This document shows, piece by piece, positions 43,575 through 52,731 of a DNA stretch of 64,000 nt (its first letter is position 1; each line of letters starts with the position of its first letter). Origin of the DNA: Bacillota bacterium. Lineage in GTDB: Bacteria > Bacillota > Clostridia > Lachnospirales > Lachnospiraceae. Where the stretch lies: NCBI GenBank assembly GCA_023414875.1, contig JAEZMV010000021.1, forward strand, positions 264,226-328,225, written 5' to 3'. Position numbers and translations under genes: made by a program. The notes under the pieces were generated by a model, which was given only the letters and a program-made list of their open reading frames with translations, was not told where the DNA came from and ran no database searches.

Positions 43575-44432
43575 TCACCTCATATTATTTTTTACCACAG
43601 GAATCCAAACTTCATATACTGCATCTTCTGGATTTGGACTAATATAAACTTCAATATCCGGTGCATTTCCATACTCATAACCTGAGGTTGGAAGCCATTC
43701 TGTTACAATCCTTCTCTCTAGTTCCTGGATGGATAAATTTGTTCCTTTTCCCGGGAAGATCGCCCAAGTCGCTTCAGGAATCACACATTCTTCCATTCCC
43801 ATATCTACTACCTGATTACTTGCCACAGCGATATAGTACTTCCAATCAGCTTCCTCATTACACGAACTAACTCCCAGTAACCCTTTTAAGTCTCCATCCA
43901 TCAGGGTTGCTAATTTTTCTATGGTACCATTATGGGCTGCTTGTCCCCACATAGCCGGAACCACTTCAAAGTTTTTCTCAATTTCCTTTTCTAACGGAGC
44001 AGATATTCCAACAATTCTAAAAGCCCCTTTTTCCTCAATGCGATAATCCATAGCACTATCTCCTTTAATTGATATTTTGAAGCTGATAGGAGGATATGCT
44101 TTTAAACTATGTCCACTTCCTCTCACTTCAGAAGGGGCAATACCATGTACTCGCTGAAAAGCTCTATTAAAAGCCGTAGGTGAATCATAACCATATTTTA
44201 AAGAGATATCTATCACTTTGCTTTTGCCATCCTGTAGGTCTATCGCGGCTCTTGACATTTTTCTTCGTCTAATATATTCCGACAGTGAAATATCTGCCAT
44301 ATATGCAAAGATTCTTTGAAAATGATACGAGGAGCATAGAGTTATTTTTGAAATTGCTTCAAAATCAATCTCTTCTGTTAAATTCTCTTCAATATAGTTA
44401 ATCGCACTATTTAGTCTTTCTATCCAATCCAT
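43575..44432 (-). CDS. AraC-type regulator with GyrI-like effector domain
   Basis: This 285-residue protein has an N-terminal AraC HTH pair (F-E-A-I-S-K-I-T-L-C-S-S-Y-H-F-Q-R-I-F, D-I-S-L-K-Y-G-Y-D-S-P-T-A-F-N-R-A-F-Q-R) and a C-terminal GyrI/Rob-type domain of about 150 residues (F-R-I-V-G-I-S-A-P-L, A-T-W-A-I-F-P-G-K-G, E-V-W-I-P-V). This fusion is typical of regulators such as Rob or SoxS-like drug sensors. It is the first gene of a two-gene unit. Confidence 0.9.
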   Translation of the reverse strand: MDWIERLNSAINYIEENLTEEIDFEAISKITLCSSYHFQRIFAYMADISLSEYIRRRKMSRAAIDLQDGKSKVIDISLKYGYDSPTAFNRAFQRVHGIAPSEVRGSGHSLKAYPPISFKISIKGDSAMDYRIEEKGAFRIVGISAPLEKEIEKNFEVVPAMWGQAAHNGTIEKLATLMDGDLKGLLGVSSCNEEADWKYYIAVASNQVVDMGMEECVIPEATWAIFPGKGTNLSIQELERRIVTEWLPTSGYEYGNAPDIEVYISPNPEDAVYEVWIPVVKNNMR

Positions 44433-44703
44433 ATCTTAACTCCTTTTTCTATCATATTGATAATGCAGATGGTTATCCTCTCTTTATCATGTCATAAAAT
44501 GAGAGCAAGCAGATAATTTGAGCTTATTATACCAAATTATTTACATGCCTGCCACAATATTACATAAAACAAAATATTTTAGTTGAGGTAGCGTTATCGT
44601 TCACACCCAATGTCATTAAGTTAAAGAAATATTACAATTCAGTCATTCAGGATATAGATATGACTAGGGAATTGGTATATTCAGTAGGTAATGCCTTAAC
44701 TAG
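44433..44703. other. Intergenic region with an unexplained open plus-strand stretch
   Basis: No gene is called. A plus-strand frame at about 44584-44757 stays open for some 58 codons (ending L-V-Y-S-V-G-N-A-L-T-R-K-G and running through the terminator), with no start or ribosome binding site. It could be a decayed 3' gene fragment. I do not recognise it. Confidence 0.3.
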
Positions 44704-44738
44704 AAAAGGCCCATGCAGTTTTGTCATGGGCTTTTTCA
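44702..44738 (-). terminator. Intrinsic terminator of the XRE membrane regulator gene
   Basis: G-C-C-C-A-T-G at 44709-44715 pairs with C-A-T-G-G-G-C at 44725-44731, flanked by A-runs and T-runs. Confidence 0.85.
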
Positions 44739-44760
44739 TCTTTGTTCGCAAACTTTAAAT

Positions 44761-45423
44761 TTATTGCTGATGTGACTTTATCATCACCATAATCAAATAC
44801 ACTCCCAATCCATAAAATGGTGTCAATACGCAAACCGCAAGATTGGGACCTATGTTACTTATATTATCCATCTTTGATAATACAATCACTACCTCAAAAA
44901 GAGAAATTAACAAGCTTAAGGGTATCACTATTTTCTGTAAAACATTTATTATTTCTATTCCGGACTTTTTCCCTGACAATAATACTCCTGTTCCACAAAA
45001 CAAACATAGAAGTAATGCTGATTGAATATCAAGGAAAAATGCTATCGTTGTAATACTAGTTTCATTTGTTGAGATAGCTAAAAACGCAACCGAAAGTATA
45101 GCCATAAAAATGCCAATAATATACTGCAGCTTATTTCCTTTTTTTGTAATTTCATTTTCCTTCATAAGAGCCATAATGTTTTCCTCCGCTTTTAAAGAAT
45201 AACCCTCATCTGATAAATTTTCTCCAGATAATAGTTCATTTACATTAATATTGAGAGCTTCACACAGTGGCTTTAGTCTTGTAATATCAGGAAGTCCATT
45301 TCCACACTCCCATTTTGATATTGTTTTATCAGTAACATCTATCATCTCTGCTAGTTCTTTCTGCGTCATACCTAATGATTTACGTTTCTGTGATATAAAA
45401 CCTCCTACTTTAACCTGATCCAT
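44761..45423 (-). CDS. XRE regulator with C-terminal membrane helices
   Basis: This 220-residue protein has an HTH_3 domain at residues 7-60 (M-T-Q-K-E-L-A-E-M-I-D-V-T-D-K-T-I-S-K-W-E-C-G-N-G-L-P) and a linker. Four hydrophobic segments follow from residue 100 on, so the regulator is likely bound to the membrane. Such XRE membrane proteins are common in clostridia beside transporters and may sense envelope signals. A terminator follows it. Confidence 0.85.
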   Translation of the reverse strand: MDQVKVGGFISQKRKSLGMTQKELAEMIDVTDKTISKWECGNGLPDITRLKPLCEALNINVNELLSGENLSDEGYSLKAEENIMALMKENEITKKGNKLQYIIGIFMAILSVAFLAISTNETSITTIAFFLDIQSALLLCLFCGTGVLLSGKKSGIEIINVLQKIVIPLSLLISLFEVVIVLSKMDNISNIGPNLAVCVLTPFYGLGVYLIMVMIKSHQQ

Positions 45424-45601
45424 AGTATTTTGCTCCCTCGTTAATAATTAAGCTGCATGCGTCTTATAATCGAATATTAACGAATGAACGGACAAAATAC
45501 AATCCTTAATTAGTAGAATTGATCTCTACCCCACGAATAATCAGATTCTCCACTTCTTTTTCTCCGAATACGTCAACCTACCGTAAATTCTATACGTGCC
45601 T

Positions 45602-47518
45602 CTATTCGAGCTCAAGTCCACCGGTATAAAGCTGATAATATCTTCCCTTTTCCTTAATCAGCGCCTCATGATCACCACGCTCAATAATTCTACCCTGCTC
45701 CAATACCATAATAACATCGGAATTTCGAATGGTTGACAGACGATGGGCAATTACAAATACGGTTCTTCCCTCCATGAGCTTATCCATACCCGCCTGCACT
45801 AACGCCTCTGTTCTGGTATCAATACTGGAGGTAGCCTCATCAAGAATTAATACCGGAGGATCGGCGATCGCAGCCCTGGCGATGGAGATCAGCTGTCGTT
45901 GTCCCTGGGATAGGTTTGCTCCATCACCGGTCAGCATAGTATCATAGCCCAACGGTAAATGCTTGATAAATTGATCGGCATTGGCAAGCTTTGCGGCAGC
46001 TTTAACCTCCTCCTCTGTGGCATCCAGTTTTCCGTAACGGATATTATCTGCTACCGTACCGGTGAATAAATGAGTGTCCTGCAGAACAATGCCTAAGCTT
46101 CTTCTTAAATCATCCTTTTTAATCTTATTGATATTAATACCATCGTATCGTATCTTACCATCCTGTATATCGTAGAAACGGTTTATTAAATTAGTAATGG
46201 TAGTTTTGCCGGCACCGGTTGCCCCAACAAAAGCTACCTTTTCACCGGGTCTTGCATATAGGTTAATATCATGAAGTACAATTTTCTCGTCGCTATAGCC
46301 GAAATCAACCTGATCAAATACCACATCTCCCAGTAGTCTGGTGTAGGTTATTGTTCCATCTGAATGGGGATGTTTCCAGGCCCAGATACCGGTTCTTTCC
46401 TTTACTTCTATCAGGTTGCCCTTTTCATCCTCCCTGGCATTTACTAATGTTACATAACCGTTGTCGTATTCAGGCTTAGCATCCAATAACCGAAATACCC
46501 GTTCCGCACCAGCGAGTGCCATAACGATCGAATTAAATTGCTGCGAAACCTGTGTTACCGGCTGATTAAACATTCTTGTTAGCTGTAAGAAAGCCGCCAG
46601 ACCACCGATGGTAAATCCGTTAACCCCATAGATAGCCAACGAAGCACCTATCATTGCGGTAAGTACATAGTTGATATATCCGATATTACCCATAATAGGC
46701 ATCATGATGTTAGCATATTTATTGGCATTATTAGCACTCTCATATAATTCCTCATTTAATTGATTGAATTTCTCTTTTGCTTCCTCTTCATAACAGAAAA
46801 CCTTTACTACCTTCTGTCCTTCCATCATTTCTTCAATATATCCGTTTAAAGTACCGATGGATTTTTGTTGTTTTCTAAAATTAATTGCGCTCATACCACC
46901 GATCTTTTTTGCGATTGTAAGCATCATAGCTACCATAAGAAGCGCAATCAGAGTCAGAGGAATATTTAGTATAATCATAGAAACCAATACCGTTCCAATC
47001 GTAATGATTGAGGATATTAGCTGTGGAATACTTTGAGAAATCATTTGTCTTAATGTATCCACATCATTGGTATACAAGCTCATGATCTCCCCATGAGGAT
47101 TGGTATCAAAGTATTTAATCGGCAATTTCTCCATATGGGCGAACATATCATCTCGAAAGCGTTTCAAGGTTCCTTGAGTGATAAAAACCATAATACGATT
47201 ATAGGCAAAGGTGGAAAACACGCCCATAAGATAGATCAAAGCCATAACAAGTATCGCTTCCAATAAAGGCTTGTAATTCACCGAAGTCGCATTTAAATAA
47301 GGAACGATATAATCATCAATTACATTTTTTATAAAAATCGTTCCTGCCACATTGGCAAGAGAGCTTATAATAATTAAGACGACGACACCGATGCTTTTTA
47401 GCTTATTAGCTTTCATGACATATAGCAAAAGACGTTTTAGTACCTTTAAGCTGTCCTTATCTAATTTTTTCTTCGGCATTTTATTTATATCAAATTTTTG
47501 ATTCTTCTCATTATTCAT
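45602..47518 (-). CDS. ABC exporter subunit, canonical ATP site
   Basis: This 638-residue protein has a six-helix exporter membrane domain and a nucleotide-binding domain: Walker A G-A-T-G-A-G-K-T-T-I, signature N-L-S-Q-G-Q-R-Q-L, Walker B L-I-L-D-E-A-T-S-S-I-D with the catalytic Glu. It is the second gene of a MarR-ABC-ABC unit; its start overlaps the 3' end of the first subunit gene by eight bases. With that partner it forms a heterodimeric TM287/288-like multidrug exporter. Confidence 0.92.
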   Translation of the reverse strand: MNNEKNQKFDINKMPKKKLDKDSLKVLKRLLLYVMKANKLKSIGVVVLIIISSLANVAGTIFIKNVIDDYIVPYLNATSVNYKPLLEAILVMALIYLMGVFSTFAYNRIMVFITQGTLKRFRDDMFAHMEKLPIKYFDTNPHGEIMSLYTNDVDTLRQMISQSIPQLISSIITIGTVLVSMIILNIPLTLIALLMVAMMLTIAKKIGGMSAINFRKQQKSIGTLNGYIEEMMEGQKVVKVFCYEEEAKEKFNQLNEELYESANNANKYANIMMPIMGNIGYINYVLTAMIGASLAIYGVNGFTIGGLAAFLQLTRMFNQPVTQVSQQFNSIVMALAGAERVFRLLDAKPEYDNGYVTLVNAREDEKGNLIEVKERTGIWAWKHPHSDGTITYTRLLGDVVFDQVDFGYSDEKIVLHDINLYARPGEKVAFVGATGAGKTTITNLINRFYDIQDGKIRYDGININKIKKDDLRRSLGIVLQDTHLFTGTVADNIRYGKLDATEEEVKAAAKLANADQFIKHLPLGYDTMLTGDGANLSQGQRQLISIARAAIADPPVLILDEATSSIDTRTEALVQAGMDKLMEGRTVFVIAHRLSTIRNSDVIMVLEQGRIIERGDHEALIKEKGRYYQLYTGGLELE

Positions 47519-49250
47519 CTTCCTGTCCAGCTCCCTTCGTCTGTGATAAATATACTTCCCGGTAGATGCTGTTGCTTACAAGAAGTTCCTCATGGGTACC
47601 AATGCCCTCGATTCTTCCATCATTCAGTACAATAATTTTATCTGCGTTTTCGATGGAGGATATTCTTTGAGCAATGATTAGCTTTGTTGTTCTGGGTATT
47701 TCTTCCTTTAGGGCTTTTCTTATTTTTGCGTCCGTCTTCGTATCTACAGCGCTGGTAGAATCATCAAAAATAAGAATCTTAGGTTTCTTCAACAATGCTC
47801 TGGCAATGCAAAGTCTCTGCTTTTGTCCGCCGGATACATTGGTACCGCCCTGCTCAATATAGGTATCATACTGTTTCGGAAAGCTCTCAACAAATTCCTG
47901 TGCCTGTGCCTGTTCACATGCTTTCCTAATCTCTTCCTCCGTTGCCTGCTTATTTCCCCAACGGAGATTTTCTTTGATGGTGCCGGAGAACAATACATTC
48001 TTTTGCAACACCATGGAAACTTCATTTCGTAAGGTATCCATATCATAATTCTTTACATTAATGCCGCCAACCAAGACAGAACCCTTGGTTGTATCATAAA
48101 GTCTGGGAATCAACTGAACCAGGGAGCTTTTCGCACTGCCGGTACCACCGATAATACCTATGGTTTCTCCTGCATTGATCTTTAGATTAATATTCTCAAG
48201 TACCAGTTTGTTTTCATCATTGCTGTAGCTGAAGTCAACATTTTTAAATTCGATTGAGCCATCGGGCACTTCGTATATAGGGTTAGCTCCGTTACTTAAA
48301 TTACTTTCTTCCTGTAATACTTCATAGATTCTTTCCAGGGAGGCCTTTGACATAACGATCATTACAAATACCATAGATAAAATCATTAAGCTTATAAGAA
48401 TATTGCCGGTATAGGTGAACAAGCTCATTAATTCACCCGTTTCCATACTTCCCTTAAGGATCAAGTGTGCACCAAGCCAGGAAATTAATAAGTTACAGGT
48501 ATACATAGTAAATTGCATGGCAGGTGTATTTAAAAGTAATAATTTCTCGGCACTAAGAAAGCCGCTATACATAGCATCTGAGGCCTTATGAAACTTATCA
48601 GTTTCATGCTCTTCTCTGACATAGGCCTTCACAACACGGATACCGGTAAGATTCTCTTGAACGCTTGCATTCAAATCGTCATACTTTTTAAAGCTGAGTT
48701 TGAAATATACATGAGCCCGTGTCATGATCACATATAAAATAACACCTAAAAATATTATAGCTGCCAAGAAAATTAACGCCAATTCCGAATTGATATAGAA
48801 GGACATGATCAGCGCTGATATCAGCATAATCGGAGCCCTGACTAAAATTCTGATACACATCTGAAAGGCATTTTGAACGTTGGTGACGTCTGTCGTTAAT
48901 CTGGTCACTAAGCTTGGTGTAGAGAATTTATCAATATTGGAAAAAGAATAGGACTGTATTTTATCATACATTGCCCTTCTTAAATTCTTAGAAAATCCTG
49001 TACTGGCCTTTGCAGCTGTCTTTCCTGACTTTATGCCGAAGTATAGTGCTAAAAAAGACGACATAAGCATAATGATACCAACCTTAACAACATACTTAAT
49101 GTCACGATTGGCCAAACCAACATCTACTATTTTTGCCATTAATAATGGAATAATAACTTCCGTCATTACTTCAAGAATCACGTAAATAGGAGTTAGAATC
49201 GTATCTTTTTTATATTCTCCTACATTCCTCAGTAATTTTTTTAACATCAT
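47511..49250 (-). CDS. ABC exporter subunit, degenerate ATP site
   Basis: AGGAG six bases before the ATG at 49250 sets the start, giving 579 residues. The exporter membrane domain is followed by an NBD with Walker A G-G-T-G-S-A-K-S-S-L, signature N-V-S-G-G-Q-K-Q-R-L, and Walker B I-L-I-F-D-D-S-T-S-A-V-D. Asp stands where the catalytic Glu is normal, and Ala replaces the last Gly of the P-loop, so this is the non-canonical site of the heterodimer. The pairing with the downstream subunit is the usual asymmetric arrangement of TM287/288-type exporters. Confidence 0.92.
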   Translation of the reverse strand: MMLKKLLRNVGEYKKDTILTPIYVILEVMTEVIIPLLMAKIVDVGLANRDIKYVVKVGIIMLMSSFLALYFGIKSGKTAAKASTGFSKNLRRAMYDKIQSYSFSNIDKFSTPSLVTRLTTDVTNVQNAFQMCIRILVRAPIMLISALIMSFYINSELALIFLAAIIFLGVILYVIMTRAHVYFKLSFKKYDDLNASVQENLTGIRVVKAYVREEHETDKFHKASDAMYSGFLSAEKLLLLNTPAMQFTMYTCNLLISWLGAHLILKGSMETGELMSLFTYTGNILISLMILSMVFVMIVMSKASLERIYEVLQEESNLSNGANPIYEVPDGSIEFKNVDFSYSNDENKLVLENINLKINAGETIGIIGGTGSAKSSLVQLIPRLYDTTKGSVLVGGINVKNYDMDTLRNEVSMVLQKNVLFSGTIKENLRWGNKQATEEEIRKACEQAQAQEFVESFPKQYDTYIEQGGTNVSGGQKQRLCIARALLKKPKILIFDDSTSAVDTKTDAKIRKALKEEIPRTTKLIIAQRISSIENADKIIVLNDGRIEGIGTHEELLVSNSIYREVYLSQTKGAGQEDE

Positions 49251-49325
49251 ATCACTCTCCTGATTTATAATATAAGATAGAACCAACATAAACATACCAG
49301 CCAGTCCCTTTTTGTTTTCGTTGTA

Positions 49326-49769
49326 TTACTCTTCTAAAACTGCATATAGCTTATCTAATAAATAATACAAGTTATTTAATTCATCCTTCGTATAAATGCT
49401 GTTTAATTCTCCCTCCATTTTGAGAATACTCTTTCTTACAGCTTCATATATCTCTATCCCTTTTTCGGTAAGTAGAATTTTCTTCAACCTGGCATCCTCA
49501 TCAACACTAACCCGCAGGATATAGCCGTTCTTTTCCAGAAGCTGTAGTGTATTGGTAACAGTAGATCTTCGTATATCAAACTCCACCTCAATATCCCTTT
49601 GGTATACATTACGAATTTGAGTTTGTCGATACACAAAACTGATAATTCTCGCCTGTGAGCTAGTCACTTCGATTCCTCTTTGACTTAGCTCATTTTCTAC
49701 TTTTCTACGAATTAAATTGGATAAGATCCTCACCATCTTTCCAATGTGTCTCTCTTCTTTTTCGTCCAC
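49326..49769 (-). CDS. MarR-family regulator of the ABC exporter
   Basis: The start is a GTG at 49769 with AGGTGA upstream, giving 147 residues. The winged helix contains T-S-S-Q-A-R-I-I-S-F-V-Y, Q-R-D-I-E-V-E-F-D-I-R-R-S-T-V-T-N-T-L-Q-L-L and the wing V-D-E-D-A-R-L-K-K-I-L-L. It precedes the two exporter genes in the same direction and has palindromes in its promoter, so it is probably their repressor and induced by drug-like ligands. Confidence 0.9.
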   Translation of the reverse strand: MDEKEERHIGKMVRILSNLIRRKVENELSQRGIEVTSSQARIISFVYRQTQIRNVYQRDIEVEFDIRRSTVTNTLQLLEKNGYILRVSVDEDARLKKILLTEKGIEIYEAVRKSILKMEGELNSIYTKDELNNLYYLLDKLYAVLEE

Positions 49770-49787
49770 TTTATCACCTCTCCATTT

Positions 49788-49832
49788 GTTAGCTACCTAA
49801 CATAGGTTATACTATAATTATGCCACTGTCAA
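49788..49832 (-). promoter_or_regulatory. MarR operator and promoter
   Basis: G-T-T-A-G/C-T-A-A-C half-sites (49788-49801) overlap a second palindrome C-C-T-A-A-C-A-T-A-G-G. TTGACA on the minus strand at 49832-49827 and a TATAAC at 15 bases form a promoter covered by them. Confidence 0.6.
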
Positions 49833-49860
49833 TATGAAAAAGCGGATTGTGATTTTTTCG

Positions 49861-49992
49861 ATGCATTCCCCTGCTCTTTCTATAAAAAGTATCTCCAGTG
49901 CCTATGGTTTTACTGACCAGAATTATTTTACAAAGGTATTTCAAAAGCACTATCATATGACACCCAGCGACTATCGAAAGCTTTGCAACTAA
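49861..49992 (+). pseudogene. 3' fragment of an AraC-family regulator gene
   Basis: The frame encodes 43 residues ending S-S-A-Y-G-F-T-D-Q-N-Y-F-T-K-V-F-Q-K and M-T-P-S-D-Y-R-K, exactly the last recognition helix and end of an AraC/XylS HTH domain. The rest of the gene is missing and a MarR promoter lies upstream. No ribosome binding site precedes the frame. Confidence 0.8.
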
Positions 49993-50026
49993 AAAACACT
50001 AGAGCTAATAGCTCTAGTGTTTTAAA
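49992..50026 (+). terminator. Terminator of the lost AraC gene
   Basis: A 13-bp perfect stem (A-A-A-A-C-A-C-T-A-G-A-G-C with its complement; 5-base loop) and T residues begin directly after the remnant's stop codon. Confidence 0.9.
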
Positions 50027-50111
50027 ATGATAGACCTCATATTGATACAGGCAGTTAGGTGTATAAGTGTACCGGCCTATTGAAGCAGATTCCATTAACT
50101 ACGTATTTTAC

Positions 50112-51023
50112 TTATCTTGAATGTATGTAATTAAGTTCTAAATCATTTAGGTCGCTATATTGAAAGCCTTTATTTTTAAATACTTCTATTCTATCTGCTG
50201 CCTTAGGTATTATTCTTGTGGCGATTTCTTTTAAATCGAATAATAAATAAAAGTTTTCTAAGCACATGTCTATTATCTCAGACAACATAGCTTTATTTTC
50301 ATAACTAGATTCAACATCAATACGAAGAATACCACGGTCAACCTTATATTGCCCTATCTTACCGAATATTTCAATTGTACCTATAGCTCGCTTAGTAGAT
50401 TTATCTATAATTGAAAACCTTACATAGGCTTGTTGAGAATAATCAATTAACCAAAAATTGATCATTTCGTTCATTTCCTCAATTGTATTAAAACGAAAAT
50501 CAGAACTGCAATTAACGTAATTAAATAACTCCTGCGCTTTCGGGTCCGAATAACATTTTAACAAGTCCTCAGCATCATTTTGCTTAACCAGTCGAAAGAT
50601 AAAATTGGCCGTCTCAATTGCTGGACAATTACTATATGGGGTATGAGTACCAAAACGAATAAGGCGCATAATATCATCCTCATTCGTTAGTAAATCATAA
50701 TCTCCTCTTTCTTCGTTTGGTCTGTGATATGTAATACCATTATCAAAATTAATATTTAACCTATTAAGTAAAGCTTGTTTGCCATACATTCTTGCATACC
50801 GATTAAATGCTTTGTTGCGGATATTTTGTAGCATTTTTTCTTCACAAGGAAAATTATCACATTCATAACAACCATCAAGGTTTCGTGTTTTAACACATTG
50901 ATATAACGAACAATCGCAACTCTGTTTACATCCTCTTGCCTTGCAACCGTTACAAGCTTCATCACTACATAAAACACAGGCCAACCCACACATAGCTAAA
51001 TCCTTTTCAGCATAAAATTTCAT
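50112..51023 (-). CDS. DUF3795-GNAT fusion protein
   Basis: This 303-residue protein fuses a Cys-rich N-terminal domain (residues 10-75) to a GNAT domain (about 140-303). The first has C-G-L-A-C-V-L-C, C-N-G-C-K-A-R-G-C, C-D-C-S-L-Y-Q-C and C-Y-E-C-D-N-F-P-C, as in DUF3795 proteins that probably bind zinc or an iron-sulfur centre. The GNAT part resembles the RimJ/RimL type (F-R-L-V-K-Q-N-D-A-E-D, A-I-G-T-I-E-I-F-G). The acetyl-CoA motif is weak. It follows the WYL regulator gene by 67 bases in the same direction. Confidence 0.8.
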   Translation of the reverse strand: MKFYAEKDLAMCGLACVLCSDEACNGCKARGCKQSCDCSLYQCVKTRNLDGCYECDNFPCEEKMLQNIRNKAFNRYARMYGKQALLNRLNINFDNGITYHRPNEERGDYDLLTNEDDIMRLIRFGTHTPYSNCPAIETANFIFRLVKQNDAEDLLKCYSDPKAQELFNYVNCSSDFRFNTIEEMNEMINFWLIDYSQQAYVRFSIIDKSTKRAIGTIEIFGKIGQYKVDRGILRIDVESSYENKAMLSEIIDMCLENFYLLFDLKEIATRIIPKAADRIEVFKNKGFQYSDLNDLELNYIHSR

Positions 51024-51090
51024 TTGACCCTCTCCTTTCTATTGATAATAAAAGAATATCAGGACAATGATGACATCTGTATGTCGCTAT

Positions 51091-51999
51091 TTAATAAATC
51101 GACAAAATTTCTTCTGCTTTTTGTTTAAGCATTATGATTAGTTCCGGTGGATCAATAACTTCTACTTGTTTTCCAAAACCTAATATCATCGAAAACCACA
51201 TACGCTCAAAAGGAACATTAAGCTCCACAATAAAATTTCCATCGTCATACTCTTGCGTAATATTAGAGCTTAAATATTCCATAACCTGTGATTTAACTTC
51301 CTTTTTGCATAACAGTCGAACACAATAATATTTCCGTATATCGGTTTCATAATTGTCCTTAATTAAGCGATCAATTTTATCATGCTCTATCGTAAAAAAT
51401 CCGCTTGTTGGTTGACCATCCAGGATTCTGATTAACTTGAACCATCGATAGCTTTTATTTAAAGTACAATATGCAAACATATACCACGCATACCACCGAA
51501 ACGACAGAGCCAGTGGTTCGACAACACGTTCCGATTCTACATTATCAGCGTTGGTGTATTTTAGTAGTAGCGGAACCTGTTCATGAATTGCTTTTTCTAT
51601 CACTTGAAGTTGTTCGTTTACCTGCGCCCCTTCACGGGCAATAGTAAAATCTACAAATAAACGCTGCTCTTTGCCCTGCATAATTGTAAGTGCCTTATCC
51701 AGGGTTGCCTGAATTTTTTTGTTATCATAGGCAGAGCTTAGCCCTTTTAACGCAATTATGATATTAAGGTAATCATCAAACCCCGCTATTTGCTTTGTTA
51801 ATCGAAAACCATCCATAATTTCGTAGCCACCCTCAGAGCCATAGGTAGAAACAATTGGGATGCCAGCCAGACATAGAATCTCTATATCTCGCTGAATGGT
51901 GCGCTTAGATACTTCAAAACGTTCCGCTAGAACAGAAGCACTAACAACTTCTCTATTTAATAAATACATTGTTATAGCGATTAACCGATCTATTTTCAT
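51091..51999 (-). CDS. WYL-domain transcriptional regulator
   Basis: This 302-residue protein has a DeoR/YafY-type HTH (V-S-A-S-V-L-A-E-R-F-E-V-S-K-R-T-I-Q-R-D-I), a WYL domain (V-E-P-L-A-L-S-F-R-W-Y-A-W-Y-M-F-A-Y-C) and a C-terminal WCX-like extension (F-E-R-M-W-F-S-M-I-L-G-F-G). WYL proteins sense nucleotides, often in DNA-damage or defence contexts. Its ATG overlaps the stop of the truncated methyltransferase frame (ATGA). It probably regulates the DUF3795-GNAT gene downstream. Confidence 0.9.
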   Translation of the reverse strand: MKIDRLIAITMYLLNREVVSASVLAERFEVSKRTIQRDIEILCLAGIPIVSTYGSEGGYEIMDGFRLTKQIAGFDDYLNIIIALKGLSSAYDNKKIQATLDKALTIMQGKEQRLFVDFTIAREGAQVNEQLQVIEKAIHEQVPLLLKYTNADNVESERVVEPLALSFRWYAWYMFAYCTLNKSYRWFKLIRILDGQPTSGFFTIEHDKIDRLIKDNYETDIRKYYCVRLLCKKEVKSQVMEYLSSNITQEYDDGNFIVELNVPFERMWFSMILGFGKQVEVIDPPELIIMLKQKAEEILSIY

Positions 52000-52142
52000 A
52001 AATTATTATCCTTTTCTTGAGTGGTATATAGGTTGTGTGAACCCCTAGCATTATCGAGAATCCAATCGTATTCATACTTATTATACAAGGGATAACGCTC
52101 ATCCTTCATCATCTGATAAATCTGTTCTTTAGGATATTCCAT
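51996..52142 (-). pseudogene. 5' fragment of a class I SAM methyltransferase gene, still coupled
   Basis: GGGAGG five bases before the ATG at 52142 opens a 48-residue frame (M-E-Y-P-K-E-Q-I-Y-Q-M-M-K-D-E-R-Y-P, K-Y-E-Y-D-W-I-L-D-N). This matches the N-terminus of clostridial SAM methyltransferases that begin this way, but the Rossmann domain is missing. The TGA overlaps the ATG of the WYL regulator, so the remnant may still serve as a translated leader. A small genuine protein cannot be excluded. Confidence 0.65.
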
Positions 52143-52252
52143 GTGTACCTCCCTTACAAAACACCATCAAATCCTGTCTATATATTAAATAAAATATATC
52201 ATATCTATATTTAATACACCAACTAATTTTACCAGTAATCTTAATATATAAA

Positions 52253-52289
52253 AAGAAAAGATGCATCACTTATGTGATACATCTCATTT
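52253..52289 (-). terminator. Intrinsic terminator of the PsiE-like gene
   Basis: G-A-T-G-C-A-T-C-A-C at 52260-52269 pairs with G-T-G-A-T-A-C-A-T-C at 52274-52283 (one mismatch), with T-rich sequence after it on the minus strand. Confidence 0.75.
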
Positions 52290-52347
52290 TCAAGGCAACA
52301 GCTAGATTTGTCTACCTGAACAAAAGCTTTACGCCGGTTCCAGGCCT

Positions 52348-52731
52348 TCAACCCATTTCCTTCTCTTGATCCAATTCCGGATTTAAAAGATACTTACGTA
52401 TGATAAATAAAAGGGCAATGGAAGCTACTGATATAAAATTATCATAAACGGTTGTATGCTCAACTATCATCTGTCTGGCAATGGCAAAAAGCAGAACTTC
52501 GATAACTGTATAAACATTGATTTTAAACAACATTTTTAAAAACTCTATGCCAATGATAATATTAAATGCAACCGACAGAAAATTCCGAAAAGCATCTTCT
52601 TGAAACACATTTAGAGTTAATACTTTTAATCCGTTAAGCAGGCTAACCATAGATATAAGGATAGCAACAATAATGAAAGCGCTTATTATCATCTCTAAGA
52701 CTCTAGTAATATTATGAATTTTTTTTTTCAT
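52348..52731 (-). CDS. PsiE-like four-helix membrane protein
   Basis: This 127-residue protein has four membrane helices (about 13-35, 48-66, 70-88, 95-113) and conserved features of the phosphate-starvation-inducible PsiE family (I-I-G-I-E-F-L-K-M-L, V-Y-T-V-I-E-V-L-L-F-A-I-A-R-Q-M-I). The family's biochemical role is unknown. It is monocistronic. Confidence 0.75.
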   Translation of the reverse strand: MKKKIHNITRVLEMIISAFIIVAILISMVSLLNGLKVLTLNVFQEDAFRNFLSVAFNIIIGIEFLKMLFKINVYTVIEVLLFAIARQMIVEHTTVYDNFISVASIALLFIIRKYLLNPELDQEKEMG

